Shown piece after piece: positions 1 through 11,004 of a stretch of DNA of 64,000 bases; the stretch's first letter is position 1, and each line of letters begins with the position of its first letter. Source of the stretch: Anastrepha obliqua (Eukaryota; Arthropoda; Insecta; Diptera; Tephritidae); assembly GCF_027943255.1 (NCBI RefSeq), contig NC_072897.1, positions 60,350,406 through 60,414,405 of the forward strand, read 5' to 3'. The notes beneath the pieces were generated by a model. The model searched no databases. It saw nothing but the letters and a program-made list of their open reading frames with translations, and was not told the DNA's origin. The translations under genes and the position numbers were made by a program.

Positions 1-600
1 GGCAATTGGAGTAATAAGTTGTACTACTACTAAGTGATACAAAAGTATTAATTATTAAAAATTAATATCATATTAAATATAATTGTTTAATTTACACATC
101 TATGCATGCATGCATGAAAAAGAAAGCAGAGAAGGGACTTAATAATTTAGAATGCGCACATTCTCATTACTTTATTTACATATTTATAAAAAAAATTTGA
201 ATTTAAAGGATCGGGCTTAGTATAATGCCGTATGGGCGATTTTAGGCCAAATATAATGATTTACTTAATGAAACTTGGTTGAGATGTTAGGGAGTGGCTC
301 ATGAACAACTTTTATAACTTTCAATATCTACACACATTATAATACACTTATAAATTGGTACAATATAATACATATATTTTGTTCTTAATTTCACTTCAAT
401 TCATAAAATATATGGTCACAAACGTATTTTTACTGGTTTTTATACTTGCATTCGAAACAACAATATCCTTTCGCTAAATTACACAATTTTAACAATAAAT
501 TACTTGAAAACTATAAATCTCCGGAGGGTGCGGTTTCTAGTTTTATATATGTATATGATTATACTGAATATACCTCAATTTAATTTTTTTAAAAATAAAA
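1..600. other. AT-rich tract, no gene seen
   Basis: No open frame, repeat or element terminus is recognisable here. The sequence is AT-rich with short homopolymer runs. It may be decayed repeat or host intergenic DNA, and nothing in it separates these. Confidence 0.5.
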
Positions 601-620
601 ATAAAAATTTTAATTAGGTT

Positions 621-866
621 ATGATGATGTTCCACCGAAAAAGTGGTCCGAAAAAAAGAAAAAAGGAGCTGCTGTATCGAGAGCTGCCTAGGGACGAAGA
701 GACCCGTAAGAATTGGGCCTTGGCTTGCAACGTGCAAGTGTCAAACACTGACAGGGTTTTTATTTGGCAACGCCATTTTGAACCCACATTGGTTACAAAA
801 TATAAATTTTTGAAAGGGGCTTTTTCTTGCTTCAATTTAGAGCCAGTTAATAGAAGTCGCTCGTAG
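621..866 (+). pseudogene. possible THAP-type zinc-finger fragment
   Basis: An 81-codon frame contains LPRDEETRKNWALAC followed about 20 residues later by RHFEPT. This resembles the middle and end of a THAP domain, where a Pro, an invariant Trp and a closing His-Phe (CxxHF) occur. The N-terminal CxxC pair is absent, and the Cys expected before the final His is Trp here (IWQRHF), so it could not bind zinc. THAP domains occur in host DNA-binding proteins and in P-element-type transposases, so this may be the remnant of either. No other P-element feature is visible nearby. The match rests on a few residues and could be chance. Confidence 0.3.
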
Positions 867-1192
867 TGATGCGCGGATAACGTACAGATATTCACCTTTT
901 TAGTATCGATCGAGTTGCCTGATCTCCCATCGGGCGCGTCCCAGGTTGTGGATAGGGAAGCCCTGGCATCACAAGAGTGGCCTTCTCTGATGGGGTGGGT
1001 TCAACACTCGTGTGATGACTCAAAGTTGGGATAGAATCAGGGTGCCATCCGCGAACCAAACTGGCTAGGGAGGAGTCCTGAAAGGTAATGGTAAACAATG
1101 GTTCTATTACTTCCACAAAAGTGGCAATCCACCCGCTTCGGCGGCAGGGGCATGGATTCTGGAGGCCCCAACCATTACCCAAGTCTCTCAGC

Positions 1193-2298
1193 TCTACAAG
1201 CGAGAGCGCATCCTGGAGGAGACGGGGGTTGCTATCGCAATCTCCTCTCCTTCAGAGTCTGAGAAACGTTTCCGTGCTTCGGAGGGCCTGAGTTGTAAGG
1301 TCTCTTCGGTGGCTGCACGACCTCCCAAAGAAGCAGGGAAATCGAAGAGCGTAGCAAGGAGGAAGAGAAGAAAGCGGCAGGCAAGGCTCATGCGGGAGAA
1401 ATCCCCATGTGGCTCTGCCGGCCCTTCTGCGTCTGTGTCTTCCAAAAGACATCGGTCAGCGGAAGTGACACCCACGGAAGCTACCGAATCCTCGGTGGGC
1501 ACGGGCACTCCCAAGTTGTCTCGCTCTCGAGGTAAGCGGAGAAAGACGGTGGCTGAAAGCAGCACACCTCCCTGCCCTGGTGTTGACGCCAATGGCCGAG
1601 CCACGACCCCCCAAGGTACGAGCGTGGTCTTGGCGACAGTCAATGTGGCGGGAAAAGGTTCTGCTGAGCCACGTCCTTATCGGTCCCTCGACAAAATATC
1701 CAGCACAGTTGTCTGCCCGGCGAAATCTTCGTCAGTGGAGGATCGGGAGCTAGACCTTCGCCTAAGCACATCCAAGGGTGCGGCCAAGCCATCCTATAGC
1801 GAGAAGGCTGCTGGCCCACGACCTGTGGCTGTGATTGGAAAACTGGGGCCTGACCATCAGCTGACGGATGCAGAAATCAAATACTGCAAAAGTCAACTGA
1901 TGCGTCAGGTTATTGCCTCCGGTCCGGAAGCCAACGCGAAGGGCTATGAGACAAAGGACGGCACCATAAAGGTGACGTGCGCGTCTCTGGCCAACTTCGA
2001 GTGGATCAGGACCGTGGTCAATAACGTGCCCCCATGGAGACCACTCGCTTCGCAGTCTACAGCGAGGAGAGTGTACCCCTCAGGAAGGCCGTCTGCTGGA
2101 TTCCGGATCCAGACCTGTCTACGGCGGATGTCTTATCCTGTCTACGTGCCTAGAATCCGGGCATCAACACGAGGCTTTGGCGAGTCGTCTCGTACACCAA
2201 TAGCAAAAACCGGGAAGGGAAGGAAGGGACTGCTCTTGTGGTGCGAGTGGACGAGGCCAGTGTTGATGTCATGGGCTCACGGTACGGGAACCGTCTGA
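1193..2298 (+). pseudogene. ORF1 (gag-like) of the LOA/I-type element
   Basis: The long open frame from 1309 to 2298 is the first ORF of the element. Residues up to about 240 are basic and Ser/Pro-rich (ARRKRRKRQAR near the start; SRSRGKRRKT), as expected for an RNA-binding, chaperone-like ORF1 product. A more conserved block follows at about 1850-2030 (KLGPDHQLTDAEIKYCKSQL), which resembles the C-terminal globular region of insect non-LTR ORF1 proteins. The same frame stays open upstream to about 1193, so the ATG at 1309 is probably internal. After about 2036 the frame stops resembling ORF1, which suggests a frameshift. No CCHC knuckle is visible. Confidence 0.6.
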
Positions 2299-2383
2299 GT
2301 CTCTTCTTTGGGACGGTCAGCTTCCATGTCTTTCCCAAATGATTGGCTCGGACGATTCCTGTAGCTACCGTCCCTTGACGGTG

Positions 2384-3076
2384 ACGCAAATTAACTTGCA
2401 GCATTCCAAAGCCGCTACTGCGCTACTAAGTAGAAGGCTTTCCCAGCTGCACACATAACCCCACATAACAGCACTGCAAGAGCCCTGGGTCTTTAGGGGC
2501 CGTCTCTGTGGCTTAAGTGCGCTGAAAGGGGCCACGTTATTATATGACAGGAGTTCTAGTAGACCTAGGACCGGTCTTATAGTATCATCCCATCTCACTG
2601 TGACGGGTCTTGAGCAATTCTGCTGCCAAGACCTGGTAGCGGCTGAGGTGTGTCACAGAGGTAGACGCGGATGGTCGAAGTTTGTGATTGCATCTGCTTA
2701 TTTTCCTTACGATGCTCTGGAAGGGCCACCACCCGTGAAGGCCACTAGTCTCGTGAGGTTCTGTGAGCGGCGCAGTCTGGGCCTCATCCTATGTTGCGAT
2801 GCTAAGGCCCAGCATACAATCTGGGGCAGCAGCAAGTGCAATGGACGGGGCTCTCGACTATTCGAATTTATCGTGTCCTCCTGCTTAGACATACATAACA
2901 AGGGCTCACAGCCAACGTTTGTACCAGCTAGAAGGCAGGAGGTGATTGATCTAACGCTATCAAACTCAAAACTTGGGTGGTCAATCAAAAACTGGAGAGT
3001 CCTTGCCGAAGATTCGTGCTCGGACCACAGGTACATTGAGTTTCAGTGTGGCGAGGAGGCACAAATGCCCCTCTAG
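2384..3076 (+). pseudogene. endonuclease domain of the LOA/I-type element
   Basis: Translation from about 2384 begins INLQHSKAATALLSRRL and continues with ITALQEPWVF, the N-terminal motif of apurinic-like endonucleases in non-LTR elements. The frame then runs open from 2600 to 3076. It shows CCDAKAQHTIWGS (the GDFNAHH-equivalent motif, with the first Asp replaced) and ends with the conserved SDH of the active site (CSDHRYIEF). A stop at about 2456 separates the first two parts. In the family this enzyme nicks the target DNA to prime reverse transcription. The downstream frame (3117 on) starts after a stop, so the polyprotein is broken here. Confidence 0.75.
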
Positions 3077-3116
3077 AAACCCAAGAAAAACAGACTAGCA
3101 AAAGTTTAGGGAGGCG

Positions 3117-3810
3117 TTGCGGCACCTTGACGTTGCGCCACCAAGACTTCCAAAAGAACAGGCCATTGAGGCGGCTGTTGAGAAACTCAACGCTGCCCTA
3201 ACCGAATTTTTTGAGTCAGCCTGTCCAATTCGACCTCTCCCTAGCCGGACTCCCGTTCCTTGGTGGAATCGAGAGCTCCAGATGTTGAGGCGTGAGTCGA
3301 GAAAATTTCTAAACCGGGCCCTCAAGACTAACCTTGCAGAGGACTGGGAGCGATACCGTGATGTTCAGAAAAACTACAAGAGGCTTATTCGGGAATCGAA
3401 AAGAGCCTCATTTAGGGAATTCTGCAGCGGTATTGAATCTCTGAGTGACACGACGTAATTGGTTAGGATCCTGAAAAGGGACCCAACTGCAAAGCTGGGG
3501 TCACTTAGGAAATCTGATGGCTCCTTCACGGAGCGGAAAAGTGAGACACTCAGCTTGGTGATAGAATCTCACTTTCCTGGTAATCACATAAGCAAAATTA
3601 TACATTAGACATAGATGGGCGTTTGATAATGCCACTTTTGATAGTATGTGTAACTCTGCTAGTAGGCACGGCGTAGACCGGATGCTAGTAAATTGGATTC
3701 GTTCGATGCTGGCCCAAAGAATCGTTTCGGTGCGAGCAGAGGAAGATCTGCTGGTGTCATCTGGGGTTAATAGAGGCTGCCCCCAAGGTGGTGTACTGTC
3801 TCCATTCTGA
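3117..3810 (+). pseudogene. reverse transcriptase remnants, internally deleted
   Basis: 3117-3458 encodes the EN-RT linker typical of this group (TPVPWWNRELQMLRRES), which also occurs in the second LOA-like copy at 26.5 kb. At about 3610-3805 a different frame gives FDNATFDS, then GVDRMLVNWIRSMLAQR and GCPQGGVLSP, which are RT palm motifs. Immediately afterwards the sequence jumps to thumb-region sequence, so the segment with the catalytic YADD box is missing. The loss is at about 3808. Fingers-domain sequence is also missing between 3460 and 3600. The copy therefore cannot encode RT. Confidence 0.75.
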
Positions 3811-3890
3811 CAGCTTTCTGGCAGTGCAAAGGTGTCTTTGGGAAAACGTGGGGTCTCTCTCCTAGCAAGGTCCTATGGCTCTACACGGCT

Positions 3891-5124
3891 ATGATAAGAC
3901 CCATTATCACCTATGCATCACTGGTCTGGATGAGTAGACTCACTCTAGTGGGAGTAAGGGGGACCTTATCGAGACTACAACGCATTGTGGCCATCTGTTT
4001 TACCGGAGCTTTTCCGACTACTTCAGGCCCGGCACTAGATGCTCTGATTGGTTTACCACCACTTGATGCTTTCATCGAAGGAGAGGCCTTCAAGGCCATC
4101 TGCAGACTGAAACATAGTGGGAACTGGTACGGCCCTTGTCCGGCATTGGAACACAGAGAAGGCATGGACATCGATCCAACGCTTCTCTCCATGCCCCTTG
4201 ACACCATGCCATCAAGAGTCGTACTTGAAAAGAGATACAGTGTAGTGCTACCAGAGGCTCAGTTGTGGGGAGACTCAGAAAATGAGCCCGGCAATCACTG
4301 TTTTCGCATTTTTACGGATGGCTCCAGGACCGAGCATGGCTCCGGCTCTGGAGTCTACGTGGAATCCAGCGGGACAAAACTGTACTTTGCTCTTGCAATG
4401 CATGCATCTGTGTTTCAGGCGGAGGTGTATGCAGCTCAAGAAGCGATGAACTTTGTTGTGAAAAAACGATGGAGAGGCAGATCTATATGTGTCTGCAGCG
4501 AAAGCCAAGCTGCGCTTATGGCCTTAGACAGCCCTCCAACCACATCAGGGGTAGTCAAGTCCTGTAAATCCAGGCTGAACTATGTCGGTAGACATAATAG
4601 CCTGATGCTAACATGGGTCCCGAGACGCGTTGGTATCGCGGGTAACGAGAGCTCTGACTCCTTTGCTAAGATGGGCTCTGGGCTAAAGAAGTTGGCCACT
4701 CCCTTCTGCGGCCATCACGGCCACGGTTAGCAAATGGGTAACTACCACCCACAAGCAAGCTTGGTAGACTGAGAGAGGCTGCAGATGGACAAAACTGATG
4801 TTACCTGTCATGTCCGATCGAGTGTCGCAAACCCTTCTGTCATTAAGCAGAGGGGAGTGCAGACGGCTGGTTGGACTGATGGCGGGCCACTTTCTGTGGG
4901 CAAAGCACATGGAAAGGTTGGGCATCTCAGACAGTGTGCTCTGCCCAGCTTGTGAAGAGGAGTATGAGACGGCGGACCACTTCCTGTGTGTCTGTCCCGC
5001 CTTTGCTCGAATCAGGTTTGACGTCTTTGGCACTGATGAGTTAAGAAGCGACCATCTTGGCTCCTTGACACCACAAAATCTACTCAGATTTCTTCGGAGA
5101 TCGGGTAGATTTAAAGAAAATTAA
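3891..5124 (+). pseudogene. RNase H and C-terminal domain of the LOA/I-type element
   Basis: The open frame 3891-4730 starts in RT thumb sequence and contains an RNase H domain: FTDGSR (first Asp), FQAEVYAAQEA (Glu), CSESQAALMALDS and WVPRRVGIAGNESSD. The third catalytic position reads Glu (CSES) where CSDS is usual, and the usual VPGH motif reads VPRR, so activity is doubtful. After a frameshift, 4798-5124 gives RRLVGLMAGHF and then CPACEEEYETADHFLCVC, the C-terminal Cys/His motif seen at the end of such pol proteins. The C-terminal part matches the intact second copy at 24.0-26.1 kb in organisation but not closely in sequence, so these are two families. Confidence 0.8.
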
Positions 5125-5324
5125 AAGCGAATCCAAGTGTAGTACAATGGGCTCAATTAATGTCTGAGTGCTGCACTTGCTAGTTGTCCCGACAAAAAAA
5201 AAATAGTTTCGATTTTTCATATCTCATAAAAATTATAAAATAAAATAAAAAAATGTTACCATAAATTTTTTCATTGATATATAATAATAAATTAATAATA
5301 AACATCTTAAAACAACTGGCATTA

Positions 5325-5849
5325 TTAACAACTTGTCGTCACTAATTATAAATTCGGTAAGGATGATAATGATACAATTGGTTCCATTTTAAATTCTTTA
5401 AGTATCAAATTAATAATTCCCATAGAGAAATGATTCAGGCACACAAAAAGATGACATATCCAAATACGAATATGTGAATTTATATTCATATGCGCATATA
5501 CATATATAATATGCTGTGTGTATGTATATATGTGCACTAATCACAGCAAAAAAAATTTTACGATTCCATAAAACTTCACAAGAAATCCAGCGCACATTCA
5601 TAGGCACAGAATTGTATGTACAGTAACCTTCAAATATGTACAGTAACCTTAAATTCTCTGATTTCAGAATAAGTTTCTAACCTTGCAGATAAATGTATGC
5701 ATATGTTTTTGTGCTTTTTTTATCAATTGAAGAACTACATACATACATACGTAAAGTAATATACTAATTAACTATTTACCTACTATCAGATAACATAAAA
5801 TAATTGTTTCGAAATTCACTCCTAGTATTGAAATGTCCGACACAGCACT
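5325..5849 (+). repeat. fold-back family arm X, copy 1 (first part)
   Basis: This stretch recurs at 11005-11275 (+), 40785-41280 (+), inverted at 27660-28137 plus 36180-36460, and inverted at 43088-43330. Recognisable blocks are CAACTTGTCGTCAC near the start, the CCAGCGCACATTCATAGGC block near 5590, and the AATTGTTTCGAAATT block near 5800. Comparison with 41270-41290 shows that copy 1 is interrupted at about 5849 and resumes at about 7402. No coding capacity is seen. It serves as the empty-site reference for the RTE-like insertion at 27721. Confidence 0.8.
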
Positions 5850-6684
5850 TTTTAACACACTTTTATTAGGTCGGGTTGTATGTATGTATGTATGTATGTA
5901 TGCATGTAACGGAATCTTTGAGCTTAATTTTCACCGGCTTCTAAAAATCTGATCGACTTGAAATTTTGCACACCTATCAAGGACCGATGACAATGCAATA
6001 ATTTGATAAAAGTTTTGCATTATCCTTATTAGGATTGCCAGGATTAATATTTTCTTTTTTTACCTGTGGGCAAAAAGTAAGGTGAGTTTGGTTGTAAAAT
6101 GAAAAATCTTTTTTAAACACACTTTTATTAGGTCGGGTTGTATGTATGTATGTATGTATGCATGTAACGGAATCTTTGAGCTTAATTTTCACTGGCTTCT
6201 AAAAATCTGATCGACTTGAAATTTTGCACACCTATCAAGGACCGATGACAATGCAATAATTTGATAAAAGTTTTCCATTATCCTTATTAGGATTGCCAGG
6301 ATTAATATATTCTTTTTTTACCTGTGGGCAAAATGTAAGGTGAATTTGGTTGTAAAATGAAAAATCTTTTTTAACACACTTTTATTAGGTCGGGTTGTAT
6401 GTATGTATGTATGTATGTATGTATGTATGTATGTATGTATGTATGTATGTATGTGTGTATGTATGTATGCATGTAACGGAATCTTTGAGCTTAATTTTCA
6501 CTGGCTTCTAAAAATCTGATCGACTTGAAATTTTGCACACCTATCAAGGACCGATGACAATGCAATAATTTGATAAAAGTTTTGCATTATCCTTATTAGG
6601 ATTGCCAGGATTAATATATTCTTTTTTTTTTACCTGTGGGCAAAAAGTAAGGTGAATTTGGTTGTAAAATGAAAAATTTTTTTT
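5849..6684 (+). repeat. three-unit tandem array, about 260-bp unit
   Basis: Three near-identical units begin at about 5849, 6111 and 6371. Each holds TTTATTAGGTCGGGTTGTATG, a (TATG)n tract, TAACGGAATCTTTGAGC, AAATTTTGCACACCTATCAA and a closing TTGGTTGTAAAATGAAAAAT. Units 1 and 2 are about 260 bp. Unit 3 is about 314 bp because its TATG tract is expanded (about 6397-6475). The array interrupts fold-back arm X. No coding capacity is visible. Confidence 0.9.
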
Positions 6685-6854
6685 ATTCTTGTAAATCAGT
6701 TTCTCAGGCTCCCTCCACGAAATAAGTTCTTCATCCCGATTAGCATAGCTTTAGACTCACAGTCGATAAGAAAGGAATTAAATATAACACGAATATATCG
6801 AATCATTTATTCACTGACTGCAATGATAACAATAATTTTCATTCATAATAAACA
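6685..6854. other. unassigned spacer
   Basis: This AT-rich segment lies between the tandem array and the hairpin element. It has no repeat partner in the window and no open frame. Confidence 0.4.
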
Positions 6855-7401
6855 AAAAATAGTTTAAAGAAACTAAAAAACACGCTTTTTTGCTAATCGA
6901 ACTAAAAAGTAGAAAATAAAAAATAGTTTAAAAAAACTAAAAAACACGGTTTTATTGCTAATCGAACTAAAAAGTAGAAAATAAATTTTAATGACAAAGA
7001 GACCTATAATGAAGTAATAGCAAATCGAACGATCAGTCATAGTCAACTACCTCAGAACAGAATTATAACAAAAATTAAGATACAAATAGAGTAATTCAAA
7101 TTAGAGTTAAAAGCGTGGGATGCTTGATATAGTAAGTATTACAATCATTCTATTGGCAACTACCTATGTACAGAGGGTTATGAAAGTGAAGCAAAATGCA
7201 TCCCACGCTTTTAACTCTAATTTGAATTACTCTATTTGTATCTTAATTTTTGTTATAATTCTGTTCTGAGGTAGTTGACTATGACTGATCCTTCGATTTG
7301 CTATTACTTCATTATAGGTCTCTTTGTCATTAAAATTTATTTCTTTTTAGTTCGATTAGCAATAAAAGCGTGTTTTTTAGTTTTTTAAACTATTTTTTAT
7401 T
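6855..7401. mobile_element. hairpin (fold-back) element, about 545 bp
   Basis: The arms are inverted copies: the left arm ends at 7123 (AAAGCGTGGGATGC) and the right arm starts at 7198 with its reverse complement. They match outward for about 200 bp to 7401, enclosing a 74-base loop at 7124-7197. The left arm also carries a tandem duplication of its outer 70 bp (about 6855-6905 and 6920-6985). The element ends where fold-back arm X resumes (TTATAAGCTACTT), as judged from the uninterrupted copy at 41275. It is non-coding. Such structures are typical of fold-back elements or palindromic MITEs; the family is unknown. Confidence 0.85.
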
Positions 7402-7740
7402 TATAAGCTACTTATGTAGTTTTCTGCAACTTACTGTATGCTCATACGCGCACTTGACGCACAGCAGCTGCGGCTGTCGCGCACGGGGCCACGGCCACTC
7501 GACTTGACGAAAATTCAAGATTTACCGAATATTGGCAAATAATTCAACGCGAAATATTCCAATATTGAAAGGACTTTGCTCGTAGAAATATGAGCTCGAA
7601 CTTACCAATGAATTTGTTTTTGTTGTGCTTTTTAATATTTGAAACTTCTCAGCGCCGTCGCGGGTAAATAATCATGGCCGCTACAGCTGCGCCTATGAAT
7701 GCATTTTGTTCTTGTAGTAGCTAGGCTTAGAATTTAGTTT
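7402..7740 (+). repeat. fold-back family, shared module M (copy 1)
   Basis: About 330 bp beginning TTATAAGCTACTT and ending with a CTAGGCTTAGAAT block. It recurs at 41281-41710 (+), 52060-52370 (+), 27440-27650 (-) and 56372-56690 (-). All copies share CTCGACTTGAC, AATATTCCAATATTG and an ATGGCCGCTRC block. It links the X-type and B/C-type arms into one modular family. It is non-coding. Confidence 0.8.
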
Positions 7741-7744
7741 ATGA

Positions 7745-8490
7745 TTATACATACATACATACATATGTACATAATAATTTACAAAGGACACATATTGTTA
7801 AATAATAACCCTTGATGCAAATGAATGCTTTACAAAGTCAATTTTTTATGTGGATATTTTGAAATAATTTTGACAATACACTTAATATCAATACAATTTA
7901 GTTAATTAGATACATACTTAAAATTTCACATTCATGCATGCATATACTTAGAATTAATTTATTCATCTCACAAGAAATAATCCATTTGCGCATGCAAAAT
8001 GCCGACGGCAAATAAGCATGAATAAGAAAAGTGATTTTTGCATATACATACATATTGTATGTGCATACATATATTAGAAATATGTTTGCACACGTTTGAC
8101 TATTTGCTTTTGAATTTTTTATGTAGATACATATGAGCTGTGTTATGAGGCAGGTCAAGATTTTTTTCTGCCCACATAAATATGGATAGTAGATGTTTTA
8201 TGTAATAAACACTTTGTAGTATATGAATATACATACACATGTATATAATAATTTAAAAAGTACAACATGTTGACTAATAAACCTTGATGTAAATGAATGG
8301 TTTAGAAAGTTATTTTTTATGTTATGATATTTAAATAATTTTGATAATAGACCTAAATTCAATACAATTTAGTCAATTAGATACTTAAAATTTCACATTC
8401 ATGAATGCATATTTAGAATTAATTTATTCATCTCACAAGAAATAATCCCTTTGCGCATGCAAAATGCCGACGGCAAATAAGCATGAAAGA
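7745..8490 (+). repeat. diverged direct duplication, about 470-bp unit
   Basis: 7745-8020 and 8220-8490 are direct repeats. Both run through CCTTGATGYAAATGAATG, AATACAATTTAGT, ATTAATTTATTCATCTCACA and GCAAAATGCCGACGGCAAAT. The copies differ by many substitutions and short indels, so the duplication is not recent. The unit includes about 200 bp of AT-rich sequence after the first copy that is not duplicated within the window. Confidence 0.85.
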
Positions 8491-8519
8491 AATATGTACA
8501 AGTCTGCTGTTATTTTCTT

Positions 8520-8740
8520 TTGCCTAAAACCAAATCATGGCATTTTACATTTCAATGCAAACGCTATATTTAATTCTGGTGACTACGCTTCGCTATGTTA
8601 ACTGTCTTATGTTAACTTTTCCAAGGCCGTGGTGAATTAATAAATATTTCTTAACCGCGTTTTGTTAGCATTTGACATTTAACCTGCTCATTCGTTCCTT
8701 AACCTACTCTATCAATTTACGTTCTCTGCATTAACGTTCT
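8520..8740 (-). repeat. fold-back loop module (copy 1)
   Basis: This is a reverse-complement match to 45585-45805. Shared blocks are AAACCAAATCATGGCATTTT, ACTGTCTTATGTTAACTTTT and CTGCTCATTCGTTCCTTAAC. At 45.6 kb the same sequence is the loop between two inverted arms. Here it adjoins another inverted repeat (8748-9240) and carries repeated ACGTTCTCTG motifs (8719, 8734). Confidence 0.75.
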
Positions 8741-8747
8741 CTGGTAA

Positions 8748-9240
8748 ATATGCATACAAATCATATGGACATATCAAATGAACAAATCTATTCTGTACGC
8801 AAGCAAATGTAAGCTAATGTAAACCACATTTTTTCACACTAGCGTATCACTCTCTCCCTCTCATTTCTCTTCGGCAGCCATATTAATTAATTTCCTATTG
8901 TTGTTAATTTCTGAGTTGAATTTTTTCCCGTGTTTTGTTAGAGCACACAATGAGGAACGGGCCGGGACTGAACCTTTCTATGAATTTACGTTCTCTGCTA
9001 GAGAAGGTTCACTTATGGCCCGTTCCTCATTTTGGGCGGTAGCAAAACAAGAAATTCACAAATTACTTCACCACAAGTTAACAGTAGGAAATTAATTAAT
9101 ATGGCTGCCAGAGAGAAATTAGAGGGAGAGACTAACACGCAAATATGAAAAAATGTAGTTTACATTAGCTTACATTGCTTGGGTACATAATAGATTTGTT
9201 CATTTGATATGTCCATATGATTTGTATGCATGTTTACGTA
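8748..9240. mobile_element. hairpin element, about 490 bp
   Basis: The outer arms (8748-8905 and 9075-9240) are inverted copies sharing CAAATCATATGGACATATC, AATTAATTTCCTA and the flanking block. An inner inverted pair (TGAGGAACGGGCC near 8950 and its complement near 9020) closes the structure around a short loop at about 8970-9000 that carries ACGTTCTCTG. The whole element could fold into one long hairpin. The short open frame across it is a by-product of the palindrome. Confidence 0.8.
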
Positions 9241-9320
9241 TTAAATTTGTTCTTTTTGGTTTTTTTATGACAATTGGGCGAAATTGTATGTATGCATGTT
9301 TATATTATTATATTATATTA

Positions 9321-10991
9321 CTAGCAAACCCGGCCCCCTTCGCTGGGCACACTAAAATATAATAGATATGGTTTAGAACAGAAAAGATATGGTTTTCATA
9401 TTATTTATTTCTTTATTCTTTATTCAAGGGCTTTGGCATAAACAATATTTTTTGTTTTTCTATTTGTTTTTGAGTAAATATAAAATATAAATTGAAAATC
9501 AGGAAAAAAGAAGATTGTTTTTAAATTTCAAATCAACGCAAATGAATAAACAATCGTCTTTTTTCCTGATCATCCATGAATTTTTCGTTTCAATTAATAT
9601 GTTTTATTGAGCATTGGAGCTTTTTTAACCATTATCCATTTATATTTTTCAAAAAAAAAAAACGAAAAAATTTTTTTTTTCCACGAACACATAATTTCAT
9701 TTGAACATTCGGATTTCACATTAAATTCGCAAATTTCGTAAGAAATTATTCACTGTTCCAAAATCCACGCCAAAAAAATTCACAAAAAATTTTTACACTT
9801 TGCACTTACGTTTTTTCCTTATGGCATCGAAATCAGAAAGAAATATTGACACATTGTAACTCACACTGTCAATTTGACAGTTCAGTTCCGCCCCAAGCGT
9901 TAAAAAAGTAAACGACATTATGGCTGGTTCAAAAGAACGCTGTACGCGTTGCCAGTGTTCCGAATTACAACCAAGCTTTACGAAACCCATTTTCAATACT
10001 TACTTAACAATGTGTGTAAGTTTGGTTTAATTCGGTGCAAAGACACGGCGGGTCCACGTTTTGGCATATATTTCCAGACCCTAGTCATCAATAGGTATGA
10101 AAATTACCCCGTATTAAAACACTTATCAACAGCTTTCATTTGATACCCATATTGTACATACACAACCAAAGGTTACCCGGGTCACCGTTTTGACCTATAT
10201 CTCGAGACCCCAGTCACGGAGCGGCATGAAAAATACTCTGTACTAAAGCATTCACCAACAGCTTCCATTTGATGTCCATATTGTAAAAAAAACACATTCT
10301 AGGGTCCACGTTTTGGTCTCTATCTCGAGACCCTAGTCACGGAGCGGTATGAAAAATACTCTGAACTAAAGCATTCACCAACAGCTTCCATTTGATACCC
10401 ATATTGTACATACACATCCGAAGGTTACCTGGGTCCACGTTTTGACCTATATCTCGAGACCCTATCTACCAATAGGTATCCAAACTATACGGAAACCATC
10501 TTCAATACTTACTTAACAATGTGTGTAAGTTTGGTTTAATTCGGTGCAAATACACGTCTGGTCCACGTTTTGGCATATATTTCGAGACCCTAGTCATCAA
10601 TAGGTATGAACATTACCCCGTATTAAAGCACTTATCAACAGCTTTCATTTGATACCCATATTGTACATACACAACCAAAGGTTACCCGGGTCCACGTTTT
10701 GACCTTTATCTCGAGACCCCAGTCACGGAGCGGCATGAAAAATACTCTGAACTAAAGCACTCACCAACAGCTTCCATTTGATACCCATATTGTACATACA
10801 CATCCGTAGGTTACCCGGGTCCACGGTTTGACCTATATCTCGAGCCCTATCCACCAATAGGTATCCAAACTATACGTAAAGCATCTTCAATACCTTCTTA
10901 ACAATGTGTGTAAGTTTGGTTAAATTCGGTGCAAACACACGGCCGGTTAGCGAACACACACAAAAAAGTGGACTTTATTTTATATATAAGA
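9321..10991 (-). mobile_element. non-autonomous Helitron with minisatellite (H2)
   Basis: On the minus strand the element begins TCTTATATATAAAATAAAG at 10991 and ends in CTAG at 9321, within GGGCCGGGTTTGCTAG. The flanking bases on that strand are A and T, the Helitron target rule. There are no terminal inverted repeats and no target duplication. The interior (about 9960-10960) is a minisatellite of about 125-bp units carrying GGGTCCACGTTTTGACC, TATCTCGAGACCC and GATACCCATATTGTACATA. Close relatives are at 36987-39026 and 62802-64000. No Rep or helicase sequence is present, so it depends on an autonomous partner. Confidence 0.85.
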
Positions 10992-11004
10992 TTATATGTA
11001 TGTA

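Larger units (their letters stand above)
890..5130 (+). mobile_element. decayed LOA/I-group non-LTR retrotransposon
   Basis: The segment holds, in the order expected for a non-LTR element with RNase H, a basic ORF1 (about 1193-2036), an apurinic-type endonuclease (about 2384-3076), reverse-transcriptase remnants (3117-3810), an RNase H domain (about 4300-4720) and a C-terminal Cys-rich motif (4798-5124). Every domain is split by stops or frameshifts, and the catalytic part of the RT is deleted, so the copy is dead. RNase H together with the motif style FDNATFDS and GCPQGGVLSP points to the LOA/I group and not to Jockey. GC content is clearly higher than in the flanks. I see no target-site duplication or terminal repeat, so the ends are approximate. 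Confidence 0.85.

Noticed and set aside
1194..1643. 149-codon minus-strand frame
   Set aside because: Antisense to ORF1 of the LOA/I-type element; its openness follows from the GC-rich codons of the sense frame.
5346..5607. Tyr/Ile-rich small frames near 5400-5600 and similar ones near 41000, 49400, 52600 and 56100
   Set aside because: They translate ACATATGTACAT-type microsatellite sequence in the arms; the strings of Tyr, Ile, His and Met are typical of that.
5849..6684. Possible CRISPR array from regularly repeated units
   Set aside because: Units of about 260 bp are continuous direct repeats without short repeats and unique spacers, and the sequence is eukaryotic.
8898..9095. 65-codon frame starting near 8898
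   Set aside because: It crosses the centre of a hairpin element and reads palindromic sequence.
9793..10143. Open frames of 64-67 codons conserved between 9793-10143 and 37449-37799
   Set aside because: They lie in the near-identical 3' halves of two Helitron copies. Their conservation reflects recent shared ancestry; they overlap on opposite strands and have no domain.
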